From: Pseudomonas sp.
GTDB lineage: Bacteria > Pseudomonadota > Gammaproteobacteria > Pseudomonadales > Pseudomonadaceae
NCBI RefSeq assembly: GCF_017744435.1
Contig: NZ_JAGIBG010000026.1
Span: forward strand, 1-64,000
Reading direction: 5' to 3'
Length of the DNA stretch: 64,000 nucleotides
Part shown: one piece after another, positions 16,246-28,680 of the stretch
Layout: each line of letters starts with the position of its first letter
Position numbering within the stretch: the first letter of the stretch is position 1
Notes under the pieces: generated by a model
Seen by the model: only the letters and a program-made list of their open reading frames with translations
Told to the model about the DNA's origin: nothing
The model's database searches: none
Translations under genes and position numbers: made by a program

Positions 16246-18300
16246 ATGAACATGCCCATTCCTGAAGTGAAAGCCTCACACTGCGCCAAGGACCAGACCC
16301 GCTTTGCGGCCCTGTGGCGGCCGGCGCTGGTGCAGGCCTTCGTCAAGCTCGACCCGCGCCAGCTCAAACGGGCGCCGGTGATGCTGGTGGTCGCCCTGAC
16401 GGCGATCCTCACCACCGCGCTGTGTTTCGCCCCCGGCAATGGCGTCAGCACCGGTGTTGCCGCGCAGATTGCCCTGTGGCTGTGGTTCACCGTGCTGTTC
16501 GCCAACTTTGCCGAAGCCCTCGCGGAGGGCCGTGGCAAAGCCCGCGCCGACAGCCTCAAGGCCGGTAGCCAGGGGCTGACGGCACAGCGCCGCAAACGCG
16601 ATGGCAGTTTCGAAAGCGTCGCGGCCACGGCGCTGCGCAAGGACGATGTGGTGCGGGTGGTGGCCGGCGAGATGATCCCCGGTGACGGCGAGGTGCTCGA
16701 AGGCATCGCAGCGGTCAACGAAGCGGCCATCACCGGCGAGTCCGCGCCGGTCATCCGCGAATCCGGCGGCGACCGCTCGGCCGTCACCGGCAACACCCGG
16801 CTGGTTTCCGACTGGCTGCTGATCCGCATCACCAGCAACCCCGGCGAGTCGACCCTGGACCGCATGATCGCCCTGGTCGAAGGCGCCAAGCGGCAGAAGA
16901 CCCCCAACGAAATCGCCCTCGACATCCTGCTGATCGGCCTGACCCTGATCTTCCTGATCGTGGTGGTGACCTTGCAACCGTTCGCCCATTTTGCCGGCGG
17001 CAGCCTGCCGCTGATCTTCCTCGCCGCGCTGCTGGTGACGCTGATCCCGACCACCATCGGCGGCCTGCTCTCGGCCATCGGCATCGCCGGCATGGACCGC
17101 CTGGTGCGGCTGAACGTGATCGCCCGCTCCGGCCGTGCGGTAGAGGCAGCCGGCGACGTGCATACGTTGATGCTCGACAAGACCGGTACCATCACTTTCG
17201 GCAACCGTCGCTGCAGTGCCCTGCATGCGGCCCAGGGCGTGACAGCCAAGGAGCTGGGGGAGGGTGCCTTGCTCGCTTCGCTGGCCGACGACACCGCCGA
17301 GGGCAAGTCGATCGTCGAATACCTGCGCCAGTTGCACGACTTCGTCGAGCCGTCGCCCGGCCAGTACCAGGCCATCGCCTTCAGCGCCGAGACGCGCCTG
17401 TCGGGCATCGACTTCCAGCAACACCGTTACCGCAAGGGCGCCGTTGACGCCGTGCTGGCCTTCGTCGGCATGCAGCGCCTGGACCTGCCCACCGCCTTGG
17501 CCCGTGAAGTGGAGCGCATTGCCCAGAGCGGTGGCACCCCGTTGCTGGTATGCCTGGACAAGCGCCTGCTCGGCGTGATCCACCTCAAGGACGTGGTCAA
17601 GCCGGGCATCCGCGAGCGTTTCGCCGAGCTGCGCAAGCTGGGCATCCGCACCGTGATGGTGACCGGTGACAACCCGTTGACCGCTGCGGCCATCGCCGCC
17701 GAAGCCGGCGTGGACGATGTGCTCGCCGAAGCCACGCCGGAGAAGAAACTGGCACGCATCCGCCAGGAGCAGAACGACGGTCGTCTGGTGGCCATGTGCG
17801 GTGACGGCGCCAACGACGCCCCGGCGCTGGCCCAGGCGGACGTCGGCATGGCCATGAACGATGGCACCCAGGCGGCACGCGAGGCGGCCAACATGGTCGA
17901 CCTGGACAGCGACCCGACCAAGCTGCTGGACGTGGTGCAGGTGGGTAAGGAACTGCTGGTGACCCGCGGGGCGCTGACCACCTTCTCCATCGCCAACGAC
18001 GTGGCCAAGTACTTCGCCATCCTGCCGGCGCTGTTTGCCGCCATCTACCCGCAGCTCGGCGTGCTCAACCTGATGCACCTGGCCAGCCCGCAGAGCGCGA
18101 TCCTCTCGGCCATCGTGTTCAACGCGCTGATCATCATCGTGCTGATCCCGCTGGCACTGCGCGGTGTGCGTGTGCAGGCGGCGAGCGCGGCGCACCTGCT
18201 GCGGCGCAACCTGCTGATCTACGGGCTGGGCGGCATCATCGTGCCGTTTGCCGGGATCAAGCTGATCGACCTGCTGCTCAATGCCCTGCACCTGGTCTGA
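16246..18300 (+). CDS. kdpB: Potassium-transporting P-type ATPase KdpB
   Basis: A 684-residue P-type ATPase, the energising subunit of Kdp. It shows the phosphatase loop AAITGESAPV, the phosphorylation motif MLDKTGTIT with Asp311, the nucleotide-binding segment around KGAVDAV, VMVTGDNPLTAAAIA and the hinge MCGDGANDAPAL. Hydrophobic helices flank the cytoplasmic domains. It is 10 bases from kdpC. Confidence 0.98.
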   Translation: MNMPIPEVKASHCAKDQTRFAALWRPALVQAFVKLDPRQLKRAPVMLVVALTAILTTALCFAPGNGVSTGVAAQIALWLWFTVLFANFAEALAEGRGKARADSLKAGSQGLTAQRRKRDGSFESVAATALRKDDVVRVVAGEMIPGDGEVLEGIAAVNEAAITGESAPVIRESGGDRSAVTGNTRLVSDWLLIRITSNPGESTLDRMIALVEGAKRQKTPNEIALDILLIGLTLIFLIVVVTLQPFAHFAGGSLPLIFLAALLVTLIPTTIGGLLSAIGIAGMDRLVRLNVIARSGRAVEAAGDVHTLMLDKTGTITFGNRRCSALHAAQGVTAKELGEGALLASLADDTAEGKSIVEYLRQLHDFVEPSPGQYQAIAFSAETRLSGIDFQQHRYRKGAVDAVLAFVGMQRLDLPTALAREVERIAQSGGTPLLVCLDKRLLGVIHLKDVVKPGIRERFAELRKLGIRTVMVTGDNPLTAAAIAAEAGVDDVLAEATPEKKLARIRQEQNDGRLVAMCGDGANDAPALAQADVGMAMNDGTQAAREAANMVDLDSDPTKLLDVVQVGKELLVTRGALTTFSIANDVAKYFAILPALFAAIYPQLGVLNLMHLASPQSAILSAIVFNALIIIVLIPLALRGVRVQAASAAHLLRRNLLIYGLGGIIVPFAGIKLIDLLLNALHLV

Positions 18301-18310
18301 GGAGGCCATC

Positions 18311-18856
18311 ATGAACAGTTACGTACGCCCGGCGATGAGCCTGATCCTGCTGATGACGGTCGTCACTGGCGCGCTGTACCCGCTGGCGGTGACCGGGGTT
18401 GCCCAGCTGGCGTTCCCCGAGCAGGCCAATGGCAGCCTGGTGCGCGATGAGCGCGGGCAGGTGCGGGGTTCGGCCTTGATCGCCCAGGATTTCCAGGGCG
18501 ATGGCTGGTTCCACTCGCGGCCCTCGGCCGGGGCATTCGCCACCGTGGCCAGCAGCGCCAGCAACCTGGCACCGAGCAACCCGGCACTGGCCGAGCGGGT
18601 CAAGGGCGATGCTGCGACGCTGTACCAGGCGCAGTTGGGGCCGGTGCCGCAGGCCTTGCTGACCACCTCGGGCAGCGGCCTTGACCCGCACTTGCCACCG
18701 CAAGCCGTGGCCTACCAGATTCCTCGGGTAGCGGCGGCGCGCCAGGTACCGGTGGAGCGCTTGCAAGCCTTGCTGGAAGAGGCCACCCTCCACCCATTGA
18801 TCGGGCCGCCGGTGGTCAATGTGCTGGCCTTGAACCAGGCACTGGAACATCTTTGA
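18311..18856 (+). CDS. kdpC: Potassium-transporting ATPase subunit KdpC
   Basis: A 181-residue subunit with one N-terminal membrane helix (MSLILLMTVVTGALYPLAVT) and a periplasmic domain with the conserved WFHSRPSA and SGSGLDPHLPP motifs. It assists K+ delivery and complex assembly in KdpFABC. ATG 18311, preceded by GAGGCC, gives the normal N-terminus; the open frame begins 30 bases earlier. A REP lies between it and kdpD. Confidence 0.97.
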   Translation: MNSYVRPAMSLILLMTVVTGALYPLAVTGVAQLAFPEQANGSLVRDERGQVRGSALIAQDFQGDGWFHSRPSAGAFATVASSASNLAPSNPALAERVKGDAATLYQAQLGPVPQALLTTSGSGLDPHLPPQAVAYQIPRVAAARQVPVERLQALLEEATLHPLIGPPVVNVLALNQALEHL

Positions 18857-18874
18857 CCGGGGCCGCTCTGCGGC

Positions 18875-18960
18875 CCTTCGCGGGCTTGCCCGCTCCCACA
18901 GGGATCGCCACAGCTTTCATGCCAGTGGTATCCCTGTGGGAGCGGGCAAGCCCGCGAAGG
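18875..18960. repeat. REP inverted pair between kdpC and kdpD
   Basis: 31-base arms at 18875-18905 and 18930-18960 are perfect reverse complements (core TTCGCGGGCTTGCCCGCTCC). Such hairpins can stabilise or terminate upstream mRNA and so may uncouple kdpFABC from kdpDE. Confidence 0.92.
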
Positions 18961-19014
18961 CCTGCAGAGCAGGCCCAGGGAATACGCAAAAGAGCAAATT
19001 CTGAAGGATGAAAC

Positions 19015-21669
19015 ATGAGTGACTCCACCCGCGCAGACGCGCTGTTGGCCACCCTCCCACGCAGCGGCCGCGGCCGGCTCAAGGTCTTCCTCGGCGCCGC
19101 CCCAGGCGTGGGCAAGACCTTCGCCATGCTCCAGGCCGCCCACGCCCAGCAACGCCAGGGCGTGCAAGTGTTGGCCGGGGTGGTCGAAACCCATGGCCGC
19201 AGCGAAACCGAAGCGCTGCTCGGCGGCCTGCTCCAGCAGCCCTTGCTGCGCAGCGAATACCGCGGTGTCACCCTCGAGGAAATGGACCTCGACGGCCTGC
19301 TCAAGGCTGCCCCGACCCTGGCCCTGGTCGACGAACTGGCCCACACCAACGCCCCCGGCAGCCGTCACGCCAAGCGCTGGCAGGACGTGCAGGAGCTGCT
19401 CGCCGCCGGCATCGACGTGTACACCACGGTCAACGTCCAGCACCTGGAAAGCCTCAACGACAAGGTCCGCGGCATTACCGGCGTGCAGGTGCGCGAAACC
19501 CTGCCGGACTGGGTGCTGCAGGAAGCCTTCGAGCTGGTGCTGATCGACCTGCCGCCGCGCGAGCTGCTCGAACGCCTGCGCGAAGGCAAGGTGTACGTGC
19601 CGGAGCAGGCACGGGCCGCCATTGATGCGTACTTCTCGCAAACCAACCTTACTGCCCTGCGCGAACTGGCCATGCAGACCGCTGCCGCCCAGGTCGACGC
19701 CGACCTGGCCCACGGTTATCGCCTGCGCGGCGAAGCGGCGCCGGCCTTGCGTGGGCGCCTGCTGGTGGGCGTGGATGGTGACGAGCAGGCCGAGCGCCTG
19801 GTGCGTCACGCCAGCCGTGTTGCCCAGCGCCGCCACCTGCCCTGGAGCCTGGTGCACGTCGACAACGGCCGGCTGCGTGACGAAGCCGCCCGTCAGCGCC
19901 TGCAGGCGGCTCAGCAACTGGCCGAGCGCCTCGGGGGCGAGGTGGTGTTGCTGCGTGCCGGCGAAGTGGCGCGGACCTTGATCCAGCACGCCACCGAACG
20001 TCGCGCCAGCCTGGTGCTGGTCGGGCAATCCCGTGACCGGCTGCGCCGTCGTCTGTTCGGCGCCGGCGTCGCCACCCGGCTGCTGCGCGAAAGCCATGGC
20101 CTGGAGATCAACGTGCTCGACCGCGACAGCCAGGCACGGCCGGCGCGGGCGGCGGTCAGCCGGGTGTGGGTCTGGCGCCACTACCTGCTGGCGCTGGTGG
20201 CCACGGCGCTGGCCGCCGGCCTGGCCTGGGGCGTGTCGAGCGTGCTGGCGCTGCCCAACATCTCGCTGGTGTTCCTCGCCGCCGTGCTGCTGGTGGCCGT
20301 GCGCAGCAGTCTGGGCCCGGCGCTGGCCTGCGCGGCGCTGTCGTTCCTGACCTACGACTTCCTGTTCATTCCACCGAACTTCTCGTTCAGCATCCAGCGT
20401 GAGGAGGATGTGCTGACGCTGGTGTTCTTCCTGCTCATGGCGGCCCTCACCGGCAACCTCGCTGCCCGCCAGCGCAGCCAGCTGCAGGCCCTGCGCGAAA
20501 CCCAGGCGCAGACCAACCAGCTGCTCGACCTGTCGCGTCGCCTGACGGTGGCCACCGATCGCCAGGCGGTGTTCAACGCCGCCGGTCGACACCTTAATGG
20601 CTGGAAAGACGTGCAGGTGTGCCTGCTGGAGCGCAACAGCGAAGGCCTGCTGCACCTGGCGAGCGGCGAAGCCCAGGCCTTGAACGACAACGAGCGTGCT
20701 GCCGCCGAGTGGGCCTGGCAGCATGGCCAGGCCGCTGGCCACGGCAGTGATACCTTGCCCAACGGGCGCTGGTGGTGGTGGCCGCTGGCGGTTGACGATC
20801 AGCCCCTGGCCCTGCTCGGTGTGCGCCCGCGTTCCGGCGAGCCATTGAGTGCCCAGCGTCGGCGCCTGCTGATGGCCCTCGGCCAACCCTTGGCGCAGGC
20901 GCTGGCCCGTGCCCGCCTGGCCGAACAGCTCGAAGCCGCTCGCCTGCACGGCGAAACCGAGCAGCTGCGCAGTGCCTTGCTAGCCTCGGTGTCCCATGAC
21001 CTGCGCACCCCGCTGACGGCCATGCGCGGCAGCATCGACAGCCTGCTGGCGCTGGGCGAGGCGATCCCGGTCGAAGATCGCCGCGAGCTGCTCGAAGGCA
21101 CGCGCAACGAAGCCGAACGCCTGGACCGCTACATCCAGAACCTGCTCGACATGACCCGCCTCGGCCACGGCGGGCTCAAGCTTGCCCGCGACTGGGTGGC
21201 CCCGGCCGACATTGTCGGCAGTGCCCTCAACCGGCTGCGCGCGGTATTGGCGCCGTTGCGCGTGCACACCGAGGTGCCCGGTGAGTTGCCGTTGCTGTTC
21301 GTGCATGCCGCGTTGATCGAGCAGGCACTGATCAATGTGCTGGAAAACGCCGCTCGCTTCTCGCCCGCCCAAGGCCGCCTGGAGCTGCAGGTTTCGGTGC
21401 ACGACGAGCAACTGCACTTCGCCGTCAGCGATCAGGGGCCCGGCATCCCGGTGGCCGAGCGCGAAAAGATTTTCGACATGTTCTACACCGCCGCCCGTGG
21501 TGATCGCGGCGGGCAGGGCACCGGCCTGGGCCTGGCGATCTGCCAGGGCATGATCGGTGCCCACGGCGGGCAGATCCTGGTCGGTGAAGGCATCGATGGC
21601 CACGGCACCTGCATCACTCTATGCTTGCCGCTGCCCCAGCAACCCGAAGCCGAAAGCGAAGCCCCATGA
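19015..21669 (+). CDS. kdpD: Osmosensitive K+ channel histidine kinase KdpD
   Basis: An 884-residue sensor kinase. The N-terminal KdpD domain has a Walker A-like GAAPGVGKTFAML and LVDELAHTNAPGSRH. A universal-stress-like domain follows, then four closely spaced membrane helices at about 385-490, a GAF-like region, the HisKA domain with His661 in SVSHDLRTPLTAM and an HATPase domain with GGQGTGLGLAIC. It senses K+ limitation or ionic strength and phosphorylates KdpE. Its stop overlaps the kdpE start by 4 bases. Confidence 0.98.
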   Translation: MSDSTRADALLATLPRSGRGRLKVFLGAAPGVGKTFAMLQAAHAQQRQGVQVLAGVVETHGRSETEALLGGLLQQPLLRSEYRGVTLEEMDLDGLLKAAPTLALVDELAHTNAPGSRHAKRWQDVQELLAAGIDVYTTVNVQHLESLNDKVRGITGVQVRETLPDWVLQEAFELVLIDLPPRELLERLREGKVYVPEQARAAIDAYFSQTNLTALRELAMQTAAAQVDADLAHGYRLRGEAAPALRGRLLVGVDGDEQAERLVRHASRVAQRRHLPWSLVHVDNGRLRDEAARQRLQAAQQLAERLGGEVVLLRAGEVARTLIQHATERRASLVLVGQSRDRLRRRLFGAGVATRLLRESHGLEINVLDRDSQARPARAAVSRVWVWRHYLLALVATALAAGLAWGVSSVLALPNISLVFLAAVLLVAVRSSLGPALACAALSFLTYDFLFIPPNFSFSIQREEDVLTLVFFLLMAALTGNLAARQRSQLQALRETQAQTNQLLDLSRRLTVATDRQAVFNAAGRHLNGWKDVQVCLLERNSEGLLHLASGEAQALNDNERAAAEWAWQHGQAAGHGSDTLPNGRWWWWPLAVDDQPLALLGVRPRSGEPLSAQRRRLLMALGQPLAQALARARLAEQLEAARLHGETEQLRSALLASVSHDLRTPLTAMRGSIDSLLALGEAIPVEDRRELLEGTRNEAERLDRYIQNLLDMTRLGHGGLKLARDWVAPADIVGSALNRLRAVLAPLRVHTEVPGELPLLFVHAALIEQALINVLENAARFSPAQGRLELQVSVHDEQLHFAVSDQGPGIPVAEREKIFDMFYTAARGDRGGQGTGLGLAICQGMIGAHGGQILVGEGIDGHGTCITLCLPLPQQPEAESEAP

Positions 21670-22364
21670 GCCAGTCCGCCACCCTGTTGGTCATCGACGA
21701 CGAACCACAGATCCGCAAGTTCCTGCGCATCAGCCTCAGCTCCCAGGGCTACAAGGTGATCGAAGCCGCCACCGGCAGCGAGGGCCTGGCCCAGGCGGCG
21801 CTGGCCAAGCCTGACCTGGTGGTGCTCGACCTCGGCCTGCCCGACATGGACGGCCAGCAGGTGCTGCGCGAGTTGCGCGAGTGGAGCGCGGTGCCGGTGC
21901 TGGTGTTGTCGGTGCGGGCCAGCGAGGTGCAGAAGGTCGATGCGCTGGATGGCGGCGCCAATGACTATGTGACCAAGCCCTTCGGTATCCAGGAGTTTCT
22001 GGCCCGGGTACGCGCGCTGCTGCGCCAGGTGCCGCAGGCGGGCGGCAGCGAAGTGACGGCGAGCTTCGGGCCGCTGGTGGTGGACTTCGCCTTTCGCAAA
22101 GTGACGCTGGATGGCCTGGAGATCGCACTGACGCGCAAGGAGTACGCGCTGCTTGCACAACTGGCGGGGCACCCGGGTCGGGTGATTACCCAGCAGCAAT
22201 TGCTCAAGGACATCTGGGGGCCGACCCATGTCGACGACACCCACTACCTGCGGATCGTGGTGGGGCATTTGCGGCAGAAGCTCGGTGATGACCCGACGGC
22301 GCCACGGTTCATCATTACCGAGGCTGGGGTGGGGTATCGGCTTGTAGCCCCCGCTTCGATCTGA
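21666..22364 (+). CDS. kdpE: Response regulator KdpE
   Basis: A 232-residue OmpR/PhoB-type regulator: receiver domain with phospho-acceptor Asp55 (LVVLDLGLPDMDG), Lys in YVTKPF, and a C-terminal winged helix with LTRKEYALLAQLAGHPGRV. Start at ATG 21666 overlaps kdpD. It activates kdpFABC in response to KdpD. The operon ends at a REP of a different family. Confidence 0.97.
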   Translation: MSQSATLLVIDDEPQIRKFLRISLSSQGYKVIEAATGSEGLAQAALAKPDLVVLDLGLPDMDGQQVLRELREWSAVPVLVLSVRASEVQKVDALDGGANDYVTKPFGIQEFLARVRALLRQVPQAGGSEVTASFGPLVVDFAFRKVTLDGLEIALTRKEYALLAQLAGHPGRVITQQQLLKDIWGPTHVDDTHYLRIVVGHLRQKLGDDPTAPRFIITEAGVGYRLVAPASI

Positions 22365-22381
22365 CTGTTTGACGCGGCCTT

Positions 22382-22498
22382 TGTAGGAGCGGCCTTGTGT
22401 CGCGAAAGGGCCGCAAAGCGGCCCCTCGATTTCAGCTGTTAATCACAAATTGCCGGGGCTGCTGTGCAGCCCTTTCGCGACACAAGGCCGCTCCTACA
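22382..22498. repeat. Long inverted repeat of a second REP family
   Basis: The arms 22382-22424 and 22455-22498 are nearly perfect reverse complements, with core GGAGCGGCCTTGTGTCGCGA. This family differs from the TTCGCGGG type seen elsewhere in the window. It lies between the convergent kdpE and LysR genes and may act as a bidirectional terminator. Confidence 0.85.
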
Positions 22499-22512
22499 GG
22501 GACTGCGCCGTG

Positions 22513-23418
22513 TCAGGCCCTGGGTGGTTCTTTCTCGAACAGCTGTCGCATGACCTCCAGATAGCGCCTGGCACCCAGGCCCAACGGCCGCGGCTTCAGC
22601 CAGATGATGTCCACCCACAACCGCAAGCGGCTGGCCATGTTGTCAAACCGAACCTCGGCCAGTGCCCCCGAGGCAATCAATGGCTCCACCAGCGGCTGCG
22701 GCAAGTAGGCCCAGCCCAGGCCGGACTGCACCAGATTGAGCGTCGCCAGATAGCTGTCGGTCAACCATATTCGCCGCGACAGCACCATGCGCGGATCCGA
22801 CCCGGTGGCCTTGCCCGAGGCCACGATGATCTGCCGCTGTTCGGCAAACGCTTCTTCAGGCAGCGGCGTGCCACTGTTGCTGCCAGCGGGATGACGCGGT
22901 GAAGCGACGGCCACCAGCAGCTGGCTACCTGCTTCGAGAAAGGACTCGCGTTCATCGATCCCCGGGCGCTCGAACACCAGCGCCAGTTGTACGCTGCCCT
23001 CATGCAGCAAGCGCACCGCTTCGGTCTGGGTCGCCGAGCGCACTTCGATCTCCAGACTGGGAAATTCCTTCGCCAGGGTTTCCAGCGGCTGGCTCCAGCG
23101 GCCGGTCTGCAGCTCTGGGGCCATGGCGATGGTCAGGCGCTTTTCCAGCCCCTGGTGCAGTTGCAGGGCCTGGGCGTCGAGCAGGTTGAGCTGGCAGATC
23201 ACCTGCCGCGCCTGGGGCTCCAGGGCCAGGGCGGCGCTGGTGGGCAGGGCCTTGCGTGTGGCGCGGTCGAACAGGGCCAGGTCCAGCTCGGCTTCCAGTT
23301 GCGCGATGGCCATGCTCACGGCCGACGGCACCCGCCCCAGTTTGCGCGCGGCGGCAGAGAACGAGCCCGCCTCCAGCACCGCGAGGAAAATTGCCAGGGA
23401 GTCGCTGCTGAAGGCCAT
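22513..23418 (-). CDS. LysR family transcriptional regulator
   Basis: A 301-residue LysR regulator: N-terminal helix-turn-helix (FLAVLEAGSFSAAARKLGR then VPSAVSMAIAQLE) and a C-terminal periplasmic-binding-like effector domain. ATG at 23418 gives the usual N-terminus; the open frame extends 39 bases further without family similarity. It lies 63 bases downstream of the 976-residue fusion gene on the same strand and may regulate it, though LysR genes more often face their targets divergently. Confidence 0.9.
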   Translation of the reverse strand: MAFSSDSLAIFLAVLEAGSFSAAARKLGRVPSAVSMAIAQLEAELDLALFDRATRKALPTSAALALEPQARQVICQLNLLDAQALQLHQGLEKRLTIAMAPELQTGRWSQPLETLAKEFPSLEIEVRSATQTEAVRLLHEGSVQLALVFERPGIDERESFLEAGSQLLVAVASPRHPAGSNSGTPLPEEAFAEQRQIIVASGKATGSDPRMVLSRRIWLTDSYLATLNLVQSGLGWAYLPQPLVEPLIASGALAEVRFDNMASRLRLWVDIIWLKPRPLGLGARRYLEVMRQLFEKEPPRA

Positions 23419-23481
23419 GTGCGCAAACCTGAGGAAGAGGCCGGAAAGTATGAACACTCGCCGACCCGGTTGACAGCCCCC

Positions 23482-26412
<2,931 letters not shown>

Positions 26413-26599
26413 GGGCTCTACCGTTGTTGCTGGGAGTTGACTGGAGAGAATCTATTCCCGATCTGGCTGATGATGAAAGACGATCGTGATCAGAATTTCT
26501 GATGACTAGAGCCGCCCGGAGCTCCGGTCACGGCGCCGCGTATTCCGAAGTTGTGGGGACAAGGTTAAGCTCGCTGGTTTTCCTGGGATGGACTGACCC

Positions 26600-26995
26600 A
26601 TGACGGAGCATTATCAGGGGAGCTGCCTGTGTGGCGGCGTACGCTATGAGTTGCTGACCGCGCCGAAGGCGGTGAGCCATTGCCACTGTAGCCAATGCCG
26701 GAAAGGGCACGGGGCGGCGTTTGCCAGTTATGGCAGCGTGCCGCGGGAGTCGATGCGGATGCTGAGTGGTGCAGAGTTAGTCAGCGGCTATGCCTCTTCC
26801 GAGGCAGTGCGGCGCGAGTTTTGTTCGCGTTGTGGGTCCAGTTTGTTCTGGTCTCGTTCATCAGGCGAGTATTCAGATTGGGTTTCCATCGCGTTGGGAA
26901 CACTGGATACGGCGTTCACGCCCATTAAGCAGAAACATGTTCACACGGGTGATGTGCTGCTCTGGTGCACTCCATCAGCGCTTCAACGCCTGTGA
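26600..26995 (+). CDS. GFA/CENP-V domain zinc protein
   Basis: A 131-residue protein of the glutathione-dependent formaldehyde-activating (GFA) family. Zinc-binding cysteines occur in GSCLCGGVRYE, CHCSQCRKGHG and REFCSRCGSSLFW as in the family. Few members have a proven enzymatic role. The last 15-20 residues (after KHVHTG) look unlike the usual WYE-type tail, so a late frameshift or divergence is possible. It is transcribed divergently from the fusion gene, with 187 bases between them, and is convergent with the CqsA-like gene. Confidence 0.83.
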   Translation: MTEHYQGSCLCGGVRYELLTAPKAVSHCHCSQCRKGHGAAFASYGSVPRESMRMLSGAELVSGYASSEAVRREFCSRCGSSLFWSRSSGEYSDWVSIALGTLDTAFTPIKQKHVHTGDVLLWCTPSALQRL

Positions 26996-27071
26996 ATTTG
27001 AGTGCGCCCTGCGCGCGGGGATGTGTTCGAGACGCATGAGCGGCCGGCCAGTTGGATAACAGCAAGTGAAA

Positions 27072-28262
27072 TCATGTTTGCTTGCCTCGAACCTTTGAAT
27101 ACGCCGCAAGGGCTCCTTTCACAATACGCTCGGCTTGCTCAAGAGAAATGCTGCTGTTCATCGAGAAGCGAATCAAGGCATGTCGTAATGGCGTGGCAGG
27201 TGAACAGAATACCGACCCATATACGTCATGGCTCTCCAGTGCGTCGCGAAGCTGCATGGTCTGAGTTTCATCGCCGGCTTCGAGCGCAATAATCTGTTCG
27301 CCGATGTTACTCACCGGCAGTCCTGCACCATGGAGTTGTTGTCGTACGCGTTTACTCATATCACGCAGGTGCTCTCGGCGTGACTCCGATGCAGTAATGA
27401 AATTCAGCGCCTGCTCTAACCACACTAACTCGTGATCAAGTAGGCTGGAGCTGAAACAGGTCGGATAAGAGGCCATCATGAAGTAATCACGCACGCCATT
27501 TGGACAACCAATAAGCCCGGCGCGGCCTGCGAAGGCCTTGGCCAGGCTGACAGTGATGAAATGAACACTGTCCTCCAGACCTAGAGTTTGGGTAACGGTT
27601 GCTCCACCCTTGCCGTAAACCCCTAGTGAATGAGACTCGTCGACCACGAGCGCGCTCTGTGTTTGCCTAGCGACAGTGGTGATGTCCCGGAGCTGACAAA
27701 GGTCCCCGTTGGTACTGTAGATTGCATCAACCGCAATGATGCCTGGGCCTTTGGAGTGAATCTGCGCCTCAAGGTGGGCAGCATCGTTATGGCGGAATGA
27801 GTAGACGGGTGCCCGCACTGCCTGGGCACCGTACCACAGTGACATGTGTGCCATATGATCGAGATAGACGGGTATGTGCGCACTGGCGATTGCCTGCATA
27901 AGCCCAGTGTTCGCGGCCCAGCCAGACTGACAGAGAATTCCGTCAGCCGTGCCCATGTACCGGGCCAGCGCCCTTTCCAGGGTACGTGTAGCACTGTTCT
28001 CGTCATGAAATACGGGTGACATCAGCACCTGCTTGGGTGCGTTGATCATGGCTTTCGCTTGGGATTTCAGTAGCGAAAGTTCGGAAGAGAGGCACAGGTA
28101 GTCATTGCTGGAAAGCCGGATACTGCTGGCCGACGGGGCGGCGCCATGTAGAAGATGGCGGCCTCCCCAAGTGTCTTTGTAACGTTTTTGATTGAACCGC
28201 TCCATGCGTTCTTCGATGAACGCTGGAAGCATCACATCAAGTCCATGCTCAGTAACGGCCAT
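27072..28262 (-). CDS. cqsA: CqsA-like alpha-hydroxyketone autoinducer synthase
   Basis: A 396-residue fold-type I PLP enzyme of the alpha-oxoamine synthase family. Its segments closely follow Vibrio CqsA as I remember it: LSSNDYL, CQSGWAANTGLMQ, AHMSLWYGA, GPGIIAVDAIYSTNG, VVDESHSLG and SVFCSPATP, with the PLP lysine at Lys242 in VSLAKAFAGRAG. These features separate it from KBL, BioF and HemA. CqsA condenses an acyl-CoA with S-adenosylmethionine to make CAI-1-type signals. I chose ATG 28262 with GAGA upstream; a TTG 36 bases earlier is possible. Base composition is lower in GC than neighbours (one line counted 31 of 60). No CqsS/LqsS-type sensor is in the window. It is preceded on the same strand by two small pseudomonad genes. 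Confidence 0.85.
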   Translation of the reverse strand: MAVTEHGLDVMLPAFIEERMERFNQKRYKDTWGGRHLLHGAAPSASSIRLSSNDYLCLSSELSLLKSQAKAMINAPKQVLMSPVFHDENSATRTLERALARYMGTADGILCQSGWAANTGLMQAIASAHIPVYLDHMAHMSLWYGAQAVRAPVYSFRHNDAAHLEAQIHSKGPGIIAVDAIYSTNGDLCQLRDITTVARQTQSALVVDESHSLGVYGKGGATVTQTLGLEDSVHFITVSLAKAFAGRAGLIGCPNGVRDYFMMASYPTCFSSSLLDHELVWLEQALNFITASESRREHLRDMSKRVRQQLHGAGLPVSNIGEQIIALEAGDETQTMQLRDALESHDVYGSVFCSPATPLRHALIRFSMNSSISLEQAERIVKGALAAYSKVRGKQT

Positions 28263-28387
28263 GGTGCGTCTCGCAATTTTGAACGTGATGCCATTCAATT
28301 ACGATCTGCTCAGCTCCGAAACTGGTAGAAATGCCAGGGGCTGCACACTTAAGGCGATTAACCTGCCTGATCTATGGAACAGCAGGC

Positions 28388-28651
28388 TCAATGCCTCATA
28401 CCCAGCTCGGCATCATCCATCAGCGCCTTGGCCATTGCGCTTAGATAGTGTGAAGCCCAGATCATCATCGGTTTCTCGTCCATCAGGCCAAGGATGGTCA
28501 GTTCCCGCACATAGCCCATGAGTTCCGAGGCCTGTTCGCGGGCATCCTGGCAAGGAATGCCGGGTTCGATGCGGAACAGTGGGTGGGTCTGGTTTTCACC
28601 TTGGAAGAAGGTGGTCTTGCCGACAGTGCATTGGGGGTTGTCTGTGGTCAT
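28388..28651 (-). CDS. DUF3077 family protein
   Basis: An 87-residue small protein whose segments LFRIEPGIPCQDAREQASEL and WASHYLSAMAKALMDD match the DUF3077 family common in Pseudomonas. No signal peptide or membrane segment. It lies 125 bases upstream of the CqsA-like gene on the same strand, and its start is followed upstream by a REP. Function unknown. Confidence 0.8.
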   Translation of the reverse strand: MTTDNPQCTVGKTTFFQGENQTHPLFRIEPGIPCQDAREQASELMGYVRELTILGLMDEKPMMIWASHYLSAMAKALMDDAELGMRH

Positions 28652-28680
28652 TGTGTAAATCTCCCTGAAATCTCTATTGC

